19,880 nucleotides of DNA. Source: an uncultured Opitutia bacterium. Its GTDB lineage: Bacteria; Verrucomicrobiota; Verrucomicrobiia; Opitutales; UBA953. Under the pieces are notes generated by a model. The model searched no databases. It saw only the letters and a list, made by a program, of their open reading frames with translations, and was not told where the DNA came from. The stretch covers positions 1 through 19,880 of the forward strand of contig CAIKRN010000259.1 of NCBI GenBank assembly GCA_903829855.1, in the 5' to 3' direction. Below, one piece after another: positions 8,295 through 15,325 of this stretch (the first letter of the stretch is position 1; each line of letters begins with the position of its first letter). A program made the translations under genes and the position numbers.

Positions 8295-9152
8295 TCAAGG
8301 GGCCTCTCCGGTATTCCCCCTACCCCGTGGCTTGCCGTGCACGCAATGGTGACAGGAGACCTCGTAGACATATTCTGGGCGTCGTTGATCTTCGACGGTG
8401 AGAGGCATCTGGCAGTGATAACAGATCACGGAACCCGTCTCGCGCAGATCGGGTCCGACGCCGACACGTTCGTCAAAGACGAAGCACTCGCCCTCGTAGT
8501 GGTCGCCGCCGACTTCTTCGAAGTATTTCAATATGCCACCGTCCAGTTGCAAGACATCCGTATAGCCGCGCATGGCCATGAACGGACCCGCCTTCTCGCA
8601 GCGAATACCTCCCGTGCAGAACATAACCACCGGTTGCGCCTTTAATTCTGCTGGTAACTTATCTGCCGCGGCGGGGAAATCCCGAAAGTTCCAGATACCG
8701 GGAACGAGCGCACCTTTGAACGTGCCCATCCGGATTTCATAATCGTTACGGGCATCCAACAGTGTCACCGGCCGACCTTCATCCAGCCATTGTTTCAACT
8801 GACGAGCGGAAATCTTCGGAGATGGGTTGCGAGCCGGGTCGACGCCCTCGACACCGAAAGCGATGATCTCTTTCTTGATCTTCACGAGCATGCGCTTGAA
8901 CGGTTGCTCGGAGCTCGGGCTCTCTTTCGGCAAGACATTTTCCAGCCCGGGAATCGAGCGAATCACCCTTAAGATGGCTTCCAGCTGGGGCTTTGTCCCG
9001 GCGATGAAGAAGTTGATGCCCTCTGGGGCTAGCAGGATGGTCCCTTTGAGTGCGTGTTCCTGGGCGACCTCCTGTAGGCGGGTGCGCAACGCATCTAGGT
9101 CGGCGAGGGGCGCGAACTTATAACAGGAAAGATTGATGATCTCCGCGGACAT
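8295..9152 (-). CDS. trhO: tRNA uridine-34 hydroxylase TrhO (YceA-type, rhodanese domain)
   Basis: This 285-residue protein has the TrhO layout. An N-terminal acylphosphatase-like domain (about 1-95) includes LKGTILLAPEGINFFIAG. The central rhodanese domain (about 115-215) has LLDARNDYE and the active-site loop FCTGGIRCEKAG, with catalytic C179 and a second Cys at C185. The C-terminal extension has paired cysteines, C244-x2-C247 and C267-x2-C270, which look able to bind a metal. TrhO makes 5-hydroxyuridine at the wobble position of certain tRNAs using oxygen. The CTGGIRCEKA loop separates this family from thiosulfate sulfurtransferases. It is divergent from trmO, another anticodon-loop modification gene, and shares a very short promoter region with it. 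The ATG at 9150-9152 gives the usual N-terminus for the family. Confidence 0.93.
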   Translation of the reverse strand: MSAEIINLSCYKFAPLADLDALRTRLQEVAQEHALKGTILLAPEGINFFIAGTKPQLEAILRVIRSIPGLENVLPKESPSSEQPFKRMLVKIKKEIIAFGVEGVDPARNPSPKISARQLKQWLDEGRPVTLLDARNDYEIRMGTFKGALVPGIWNFRDFPAAADKLPAELKAQPVVMFCTGGIRCEKAGPFMAMRGYTDVLQLDGGILKYFEEVGGDHYEGECFVFDERVGVGPDLRETGSVICYHCQMPLTVEDQRRPEYVYEVSCHHCVHGKPRGRGNTGEAP

Positions 9153-9192
9153 CGGTGCGACTCAAGGGGTAGCCTGCGGGAGTCCGAAGACA

Positions 9193-10047
9193 ATGAATCT
9201 TTGCCTTTTCATCGAATCACCCTACGGCTTAGTCATCTTGGAATCGGGATTAAACATCACGCCCATCGGTTTCATCCGCTCGGGGAAGCCATTGAAATTC
9301 GATGCCCGTCATCAACCCGATGAGAAGCAGGCGGAGACCAACATCCTCGAGATGATCCCGGGGGACAAGTATCAGAAAGCCCTGAAGGACCTCGCGGGGT
9401 TTGATCGCATCTGGCTCATTTGGTGGTTCCACCGGAATACCGACTGGCGCCCCGAGGTCCTCCCCCCACGTGGGCCTTCAAAGCGTCGTGGCGTCTTCGC
9501 CACCCGTTCGCCCCATCGCCCGAACCCAATTGGCATTACCCCTGTGCAATTGATTGAGATCAAAAAAGGGAAACTCGTTCTTGGACCGTGCGACCTCGTC
9601 GAGGGTACCCCCGTGTTCGACATCAAGCCCTACATCCCTTCGTACGATTCATTCCCTGAATCCAAGGCCGGATGGATTGACGAAGTCGATGCCGCCTTGA
9701 GCATCCCGCCCGCCTTTGCCGTGGAGTTTACCCCCCTAGCAAGCGAGCACATGACTTGGCTGCGTGATCATTGGTCGATTGATTTCCGGGCTCGGCTCCT
9801 CGAGATACTCAGCCGGGACCCGACCCCGCACCGCACACGCCGGATTCGTAGCCGCCACGGCGACCTTTTCGATATCGGGTGTGGTGCTTGGTACGCCGTC
9901 TTCGAGGTTGTCGACCAGGTCGTGCGCATTCTCCATTTAAAGCCCGCCTTTCCGCTCAAATTCCTCAATGACCCCGCCCGCCCGGAGCTTCCGGACCGTG
10001 AGGCCCAACTCGCCTTTCGAGCGGCTTGGCCGAAGTGGGTCGACTGA
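9193..10047 (+). CDS. trmO: tRNA (t6A37)-N6-methyltransferase TrmO (TsaA/YaeB-type)
   Basis: TrmO methylates t6A at position 37 of certain tRNAs, using S-adenosylmethionine in a small beta-barrel domain. The protein shows the family's hallmarks: NITPIGFIRS (21-30), RRGVFATRSPHRPNPIGIT (98-116) and GTPVFDIKPYIPSYDS (138-153). The C-terminal ~100 residues hold a second domain ending LRFRAAWP-like (here LAFRAAWPKWVD). I chose the ATG at 9193 (284 residues). An in-frame ATG at 9133 would overlap trhO by 20 bp and add 20 residues outside the conserved domain; a TTG at 9238 is also possible, because conservation starts only at about residue 21. It is divergent from trhO with 40 bp between the starts. 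At 284 residues it is longer than the ~235-residue E. coli protein. Confidence 0.9.
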   Translation: MNLCLFIESPYGLVILESGLNITPIGFIRSGKPLKFDARHQPDEKQAETNILEMIPGDKYQKALKDLAGFDRIWLIWWFHRNTDWRPEVLPPRGPSKRRGVFATRSPHRPNPIGITPVQLIEIKKGKLVLGPCDLVEGTPVFDIKPYIPSYDSFPESKAGWIDEVDAALSIPPAFAVEFTPLASEHMTWLRDHWSIDFRARLLEILSRDPTPHRTRRIRSRHGDLFDIGCGAWYAVFEVVDQVVRILHLKPAFPLKFLNDPARPELPDREAQLAFRAAWPKWVD

Positions 10048-10164
10048 GCTGAGCCCACCGGTGGCTATTTGAGGGTTTTTGCCAGCGATTGTTGGCAACA
10101 ACTTTTCACCCCAAGGGTCGAAAGTCGCCTCGCCACAGGCACTAAACTCCTTCCAATCCAGACT
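10048..10164. promoter_or_regulatory. Intergenic region with palindromic candidate operator upstream of the PVC cytochrome gene
   Basis: This 117-bp gap must hold the promoter of the cytochrome gene unless that gene is read through from trmO. It contains TTGTTG-G-CAACAA (10089-10101), a perfect 13-bp palindrome around a single G. This is nested with TTGCCA-N8-TGGCAA (10079-10098), so alternative pairings share the TGGCAA arm. Overlapping palindromes like this suit a dimeric repressor site or a small mRNA structure. No clear -10/-35 pair is visible, and there is no T-run marking a terminator for trmO. Confidence 0.35.
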
Positions 10165-13100
10165 ATGCCCCGCCACCCCGCCTTTGCGGCACTCTGTGCC
10201 CTTACCCTTCTCTGCCTCCCGCTGGCAGGTCAGACACGTAAACTCACCCTGGTGGATGGTGACCGCGTCTTGCTCATCGGCGATGTGCTGATTGAGCGCG
10301 AAAACAACTATGGTGAAATCGAGACCAAGATGCGCCAGGAGTTCCCGGGTAAAAAGTTTGCCGTGCGTAATCTTGGCTACAGCGGCGACACTCCCCTCGG
10401 TGCTTCTCGCGCCAGCTTCGATCCCGTCGTCAAAGGCATGGAGCAACTCAAGGAGCAGCTCGCCGTGGTTAAGCCGACCGTCGCCGTGATTGGCTACGGC
10501 ATGGCGGCGTCCTTGGAAGAACTTACTTACCGCAAGAACGATCCCGTCTTGAACCCGGATGCCGCCCGCTATGGCACCGAGCACACCCCGGCAAAGTTGA
10601 AGCGCGAAGTCGCACAACTGATGGAGCTCATCAAGGAAGCCAGCCCCGACGGCAAGGTTCGCTTCGTGATTCTTGGCCCCATTCGCCACGAAGACCTTCG
10701 TGGCACCCGCCCGGGGCTGCCTGATCCCGCTGAGCACAATCAGATGCTCGATGCATATGAACTCGTGCTGCAGGAGCTCGCCATGGAAAAAGGAGCCCCC
10801 TTCTTGCGTGCTGAATGGAAAAATAGCGCGGGCATTGAACTCCCCCTCGGCACTGACAACGGCATTCACCTTACGGACAAAGGCTACCGCGCGCTCAGCG
10901 AAGGCCTCGCTGGTCAGCTCGGCTGGAGCGTTAACAAAGATGGTTGGGATAAGCCGACCGCGACCACCGACGCTCTCCGTGCAAGCATTCTTCGCAAGAA
11001 CTCGCTCTTCTTCCATCGTAGCCGCCCGGCGAATTACACCTACATCTTCGGCTTCCGTAAGCGCGAACAGGGCCAGAACGCCGTCGAGATCCCAAAGTTC
11101 GATCCCCTGATTGATAAAGCCGAGGCGGATGTCATCGCGGTATCGGGCGGCCAGCCCAGCGCACTCGCCCCTGAATCTAAAGCCCCGGCCAAACTTTCAA
11201 TTCTGCCTCCCTTGCCCGCCCCTGAGTTTAAGCTCTCCGATGGGCTGAAGATGACCCTCTTCGCTGAAAACCCGTTACTCGAGAAGCCGGTCCATATGAA
11301 TTGGGATACCTCAGGTCGTCTGTGGGTCGCCACCTCCAACACTTATCCGCAAGTGAACCCTGAGGACCTTGCCGCCCAGATGACGGGCGACGCCTCGAAG
11401 TTTGGTCCATCAACCGGAAATGATAAGATCATCCTGCTCGAAGACACCAAGCACACCGGTACGGCCGACGCGTCGCGCATCGTTGCCGACCACCTGCTGA
11501 TCCCTTCGGGCGTTGCCCCTGATAATCGCGGCGGCTGTTTCGTTGGCGCCAGCACCGAGCTCCTCCATCTCACGAATCCGAACGGTGACGGCGTTCTGGC
11601 TGACCGCCGGATTGTCCTGAGCGGTTTCGGCACGGAAGACACGCATCACATCCTCCATACGCTTCACTGGGGCATCGATGGGCGCCTGTATTTCCATCAG
11701 ACGATTTACATTCACTCGCACCTCGAAACCCCCTGGGGGTTGGTCCGTGCTAACTCTGGCGTCGCCTTTGCTTACGACCCCAACACGGAACGCCTCGAAG
11801 TCCACTCCAAGGGACTCGTCAACGCTTGGGGCCAACAAGAAGATACCAATGGCCAGACCTTCCTGACTTCGGGTGCTGATGGTAGCGGCGTTCATTGGGC
11901 CTTCCCCGGTGCCACCTTCCCTCCCTCTGAAGGCGCCCGTCGCCTCATCGGCAGCATTAGCCCTGGCTCTTACCCAAAGTTTAGCGGCCTGGAATTACTG
12001 CAGAGCCCGCTGTTCAGCGCAGACTGGCAGGGCAATGCCATCACGTGCGATTTCCGTGCGCACCGCATCGTACGCTTCAGCTTCAATGATTTCACTGCCG
12101 ACGCACTGCCGAAATCTGGCTATGTGACAAAGGAAATGCCGGACGTCGTCCGCACCAGCGATGTTTCCTTCCGGCCGATTACCCCCAAGATGGGTCCGGA
12201 CGGCGCACTCTATGTCGCCGACTGGTCTAACCCCATTATCAATCATGGCGAAGTCGATTTCCGTGACCCGCGGCGTGACAAGTTGCACGGTCGCATCTGG
12301 CGCATCGCCCCAGAAGCAAGCAAGCCGCTCGCATGGGAGTCGCTTTTAGATAAGCCCATCAATGAGTTGCTGGCGAAGCTCCTTTCCGCAAATCGCTGGG
12401 ATTTCGAACAGGCGCGACACGAACTGGCCAAAGTGCCTTTTGCTGACCTCAAGGCGGCGCTCGACGCCTGGGCGAAGGATGACTTCACCCGTCGTCAGGC
12501 GGCTTGGCTTCTCAGCGGTCGCACCACTGACACCAGCCATCTCTCGGTCCTACTTAAAAGCACTGACCCGGTGAGCATTCAGGTCGGCCTGCGTGAGCTC
12601 GGCAAATCGCTCGGGACCCGCAGTGCCACGGATGCGTCCGAACTCGCACCTTTCTTGTCCCACGCCAACCCTCGCGTACAACTTGAAGCCTACCGAGCCC
12701 TCGCACGTGTGCGCACCCCGCAGAGCGCATCGGCCGTCCTTTCGCATCTCCCGAAGAACGCCGATGACTCCTTTCTGGATTTCGCAGCTTGGACGAGCAT
12801 CAATGAATTAGCCCGACCCTGGCTCGAAGACATCGCCGCCAACCCGGCCAAGGTAAACGGTCAGGAAGCCCTGCTGGACGCCATCGTCAAGGCCATCGAC
12901 CCCGGCATCGCGACGCCCTACGTCCAGCGACTGTTCGTCGGACGCATCATCGATAGTGAAGGCACCGGACCGTGGATTGAACTGATTGGTAAAGCGGGTA
13001 CGTCCACGGAGGCCACCCTACTCTATCAGGCCATGATTAACGATGCGGCGCTCAAACCGTCGACCCGTCAGCGGGCCGCCGATGCGCTCATCGAGGCCGC

Positions 13101-14487
13101 ACGCTCACGCAACGTTCGCCCGAACGGTGATCTGAACGGCATCAGCGAATTCCTTAATGAGAAGACCCCGTACGACCTCCGTGTCTCGACGATTCGTCTC
13201 ATCGGTGAATGGAAGCTCACCGCCCTTATCAGCAAGATTGGCTATACCTATGGTGCGAATGCCAAGGACGATGCCCTCCGGACTGCCGCCGTGGAATCCA
13301 TGCGCCAGACCGGCTCCCAAGTCTCACTCGATATCCTGCGCAAACTCACCAAGGACGATCAACCCATCGAAGTTCGTCGGACCGCTTTACCCGCACTCGC
13401 GGTGCATGGCCCTGCCGATGCGATCAAGGTCTTGCCTTCGATTTTCGCACAGATCAAGAACCGCCCACAGGCCGTCAAAACTTGGACGCAACTCTTCCAG
13501 GTCGGTAGCTTCACCCCGCGACTGATGAAAGAATTCCCTAAGGGGCTCAGTCCGGAGACCCTCTCCGCGGCCCTGCAAGCCGCACGCTCGCTGGGCCGCA
13601 ATGGTCAGGCCTTGGTTAAAGTCATCGAGCCTCTCGCGGGCACCAAGAACACTGTCCGCAATTACCCTGGCGAAATTGCCGGCATGATTAACGGCATCAA
13701 ACTCGGAGCCGACCCGGCTGATGGTGAAATCCATTACCGCAAAGCAGGCTGCACGCTCTGCCACGCTATCGGCGGAGCGGGCGGTAAACTCGGACCCGAC
13801 TTGAGTAGCCTCGGTGCCAGCGCCCCGCTCGATTACATTATTGAGAGCGTTATTAATCCCGCCGCTAAAGTGAAAGAAGGCTATCACGCCTTCTCGTTCA
13901 AGATGAAGGATGGTAGCCTGATGACGGGCATTCCGGCTCGGGAGAATGCCACCGAACTCATTATTCGCCCAGGTCCCGGCGTTGAACTTGCGCTTATTAA
14001 GGCTAACATCGTTAGCCGTGAGAACATTGGTAGCATCATGCCAGCCGGCTTGGTCGATGCCATGGACTATGTTCCCCGCCGCAACCTGATGGCGTTCCTT
14101 GGTGAAGTCGGCAAACCCGGCCCATTTGACGCCAGCAAGAGTAACGTCGCCCGCCTGTGGGTCTTTGGTGACCAACCGCCTGGTGCGCTCGCGAAATCAG
14201 CCGCCCCCACGGCCGTCTACACGCTGGTCAACGGTCAGTTGACGAAGGAATTCAACCCTGGTCGCCTTTATGCCACCGCTCGTCTCACGACCGCAGCCGC
14301 GACCGCGAAACCGCTGATCTTCACGGGTGTCAAAGCGGCTTGGCTCGATGGTCAACCGCTTGAGATCAAGGCTGGCAAGGCCAGTGCTTCGATTCCCGCT
14401 GGCAACCACGCACTCACGGTCGAAGTCGATGGAGCCTCTCCTTATTTCAAGGCACAGTGTGACGACGCCAGTTTCCTCGGAGACTAA
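10165..14487 (+). CDS. Large secreted PVC-type cytochrome: SGNH-like + beta-propeller + HEAT-like + c-type haem domain
   Basis: The 1440-residue protein starts with a signal peptide (1-22, ending LAG). Residues ~27-300 are SGNH-like, but the nucleophile block reads LIGDVL, so V41 replaces the catalytic Ser; RNLGYSGDTP and DNGIHLTDKGY survive. Residues ~355-715 match the PVC 'membrane-bound dehydrogenase' propeller (TIGR02604-like), from FAENPLLEKPVHMNWD to GRIWRIAPEA. Residues ~725-1160 are alpha-helical, HEAT-like. The haem domain (~1185-1320, TIGR02603-like) has C1196-TL-C1199-H1200 and a likely axial Met at M1292 (SIMPAGLVD). The tail may be a small binding domain. Such proteins are typical of planctomycetes and verrucomicrobia and probably oxidise sugars or related compounds in the periplasm; the substrate is unknown. 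I chose the ATG at 10165 over an upstream TTG at 10069 because it gives a clean signal peptide. A TAATG links it to the next gene. Confidence 0.88.
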   Translation: MPRHPAFAALCALTLLCLPLAGQTRKLTLVDGDRVLLIGDVLIERENNYGEIETKMRQEFPGKKFAVRNLGYSGDTPLGASRASFDPVVKGMEQLKEQLAVVKPTVAVIGYGMAASLEELTYRKNDPVLNPDAARYGTEHTPAKLKREVAQLMELIKEASPDGKVRFVILGPIRHEDLRGTRPGLPDPAEHNQMLDAYELVLQELAMEKGAPFLRAEWKNSAGIELPLGTDNGIHLTDKGYRALSEGLAGQLGWSVNKDGWDKPTATTDALRASILRKNSLFFHRSRPANYTYIFGFRKREQGQNAVEIPKFDPLIDKAEADVIAVSGGQPSALAPESKAPAKLSILPPLPAPEFKLSDGLKMTLFAENPLLEKPVHMNWDTSGRLWVATSNTYPQVNPEDLAAQMTGDASKFGPSTGNDKIILLEDTKHTGTADASRIVADHLLIPSGVAPDNRGGCFVGASTELLHLTNPNGDGVLADRRIVLSGFGTEDTHHILHTLHWGIDGRLYFHQTIYIHSHLETPWGLVRANSGVAFAYDPNTERLEVHSKGLVNAWGQQEDTNGQTFLTSGADGSGVHWAFPGATFPPSEGARRLIGSISPGSYPKFSGLELLQSPLFSADWQGNAITCDFRAHRIVRFSFNDFTADALPKSGYVTKEMPDVVRTSDVSFRPITPKMGPDGALYVADWSNPIINHGEVDFRDPRRDKLHGRIWRIAPEASKPLAWESLLDKPINELLAKLLSANRWDFEQARHELAKVPFADLKAALDAWAKDDFTRRQAAWLLSGRTTDTSHLSVLLKSTDPVSIQVGLRELGKSLGTRSATDASELAPFLSHANPRVQLEAYRALARVRTPQSASAVLSHLPKNADDSFLDFAAWTSINELARPWLEDIAANPAKVNGQEALLDAIVKAIDPGIATPYVQRLFVGRIIDSEGTGPWIELIGKAGTSTEATLLYQAMINDAALKPSTRQRAADALIEAARSRNVRPNGDLNGISEFLNEKTPYDLRVSTIRLIGEWKLTALISKIGYTYGANAKDDALRTAAVESMRQTGSQVSLDILRKLTKDDQPIEVRRTALPALAVHGPADAIKVLPSIFAQIKNRPQAVKTWTQLFQVGSFTPRLMKEFPKGLSPETLSAALQAARSLGRNGQALVKVIEPLAGTKNTVRNYPGEIAGMINGIKLGADPADGEIHYRKAGCTLCHAIGGAGGKLGPDLSSLGASAPLDYIIESVINPAAKVKEGYHAFSFKMKDGSLMTGIPARENATELIIRPGPGVELALIKANIVSRENIGSIMPAGLVDAMDYVPRRNLMAFLGEVGKPGPFDASKSNVARLWVFGDQPPGALAKSAAPTAVYTLVNGQLTKEFNPGRLYATARLTTAAATAKPLIFTGVKAAWLDGQPLEIKAGKASASIPAGNHALTVEVDGASPYFKAQCDDASFLGD

Positions 14488-15188
14488 TGGTGCGTTGCTG
14501 GTTAAACGCTGCCTTCGCCTCTTGGCTTCTGCTGGGATGCGTCGGCGACGTTGCGCCGGTTTCGCCTGTAGAGGCTTTGCGGCAACAAGCCAGCCAGGCT
14601 CGGGCGGCCAATCAGATTGATCACGCACGGGCATTATTGCGTCAGGCCATCGCCCTCTCCCCGATTGCCTCGCGGGATGAACGCGCCACGAGTGCGGATC
14701 TGCGCCGCGAACTTGCGGGCATCGACGTATCGCTGGGTGAGCCTCATGAGGCCGAGAAGTTATACCAAGAGGCCGTGGTACTTTTGGAGTCGGCCCCGGC
14801 CGGTTCAATCGAAGCCATCATCAATCTGCGCACCCAACTGGCCGGCCTGCATTACCGCCAAGGCAACCTTCAGGAAGCTTCGGAGATCTATTACGTCGTC
14901 CTCAGGCTCGAAACATCCTCCCTGGGAGGTGAACATCCTGATGTACTCGGAACTTTGAGCATCCTAGGTGGCTTAGAGCTCAAACTGGGCCACACCCGGG
15001 AAGCCGAGGTGCTTTTTCGGCGGCAATTGGTGGGGGTCGAGAAGCTCCCCGGAGGCGAGAAACGTGAAGTCGCCAACGTCTTGGACAATTTGGCTGATAC
15101 CCTCCGAAAGGCCGGACGGACGAGCGAAGCCGCCGAACTAAAGGCCAAAGCGGCCCAGATACGGCACAAGCTTTGCGACGAGTGCTAA
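14487..15188 (+). CDS. TPR-repeat lipoprotein
   Basis: The 233-residue protein has a lipoprotein signal with lipobox LLGC (C18). At least four helical pairs of TPR type follow: ARAANQIDHARALLRQAIAL (~38-57), a segment around GEPHEAEKLYQEAV, LHYRQGNLQEASEIYYVVL, and LKLGHTREAEVLFRRQL with a final ADTLRKAGRTSEAAELKAKA. This looks like the Kinesin-light-chain/TPR_12 style. It is probably membrane-anchored and acts as a protein-binding scaffold. Its ATG overlaps the stop of the cytochrome gene by one base (TAATG), and GGAG lies 5 nt upstream, one of the few Shine-Dalgarno-like sites in the window. Coupled translation suggests that it helps assemble or anchor the large cytochrome protein, but this is inferred from position alone. 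Confidence 0.82.
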   Translation: MVRCWLNAAFASWLLLGCVGDVAPVSPVEALRQQASQARAANQIDHARALLRQAIALSPIASRDERATSADLRRELAGIDVSLGEPHEAEKLYQEAVVLLESAPAGSIEAIINLRTQLAGLHYRQGNLQEASEIYYVVLRLETSSLGGEHPDVLGTLSILGGLELKLGHTREAEVLFRRQLVGVEKLPGGEKREVANVLDNLADTLRKAGRTSEAAELKAKAAQIRHKLCDEC

Positions 15189-15325
15189 AAGGTTACCCAG
15201 CTGGCAAATAGTTGGGACCCCATTGCGGCTTCGGCTGTCGTAGGCATAACTCCCAACGTGTCCCTACCCGATTGGGAATCATTTTCGTTTGCCCCGACCC
15301 ACTTGACAGACACCCCTTGACAGCC
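15189..15325. promoter_or_regulatory. Intergenic region upstream of dnaG with hairpin and direct repeat
   Basis: This 137-bp gap probably holds the promoter of the dnaG-rpoD cluster. A hairpin can form at 15196-15216: CCCAGCT pairs with AGTTGGG (one G-T wobble) around a 7-nt loop, extended by GGT/ACC after a small bulge. It lies just after the TPR gene, so it could end that transcript, although no T-run follows. Near dnaG an 8-bp direct repeat, CTTGACAG, occurs at 15302-15309 and 15316-15323. Each copy contains TTGACA, a consensus -35, but no matching -10 follows at 16-18 bp. Confidence 0.35.

Noticed and set aside
8280..8320. Bidirectional terminator between the HAD gene and trhO
   Set aside because: The GC-rich bases around the two stops do not form a stem longer than about 5 bp and no T-run is present.
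9937..11016. A 359-codon open frame on the minus strand
   Set aside because: It lies antisense to trmO and the start of the cytochrome gene, both of which have strong family motifs; GC-rich codon bias leaves the complement open. The translation has no recognisable motif.
13387..14175. A 262-codon minus-strand frame over the haem domain
   Set aside because: It mirrors the cytochrome's coding frame, and its composition reflects the complement of a GC-rich gene.
14197..14808. A 203-codon minus-strand frame at the cytochrome/TPR junction
   Set aside because: It crosses two coupled genes on the other strand and shows only Arg/Pro-rich shadow sequence.
15302..15323. Two TTGACA boxes within CTTGACAG direct repeats as a dnaG promoter
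   Set aside because: Neither has a -10-like box at 16-18 bp, and the second overlaps a possible start codon, so they are reported only as a repeat.
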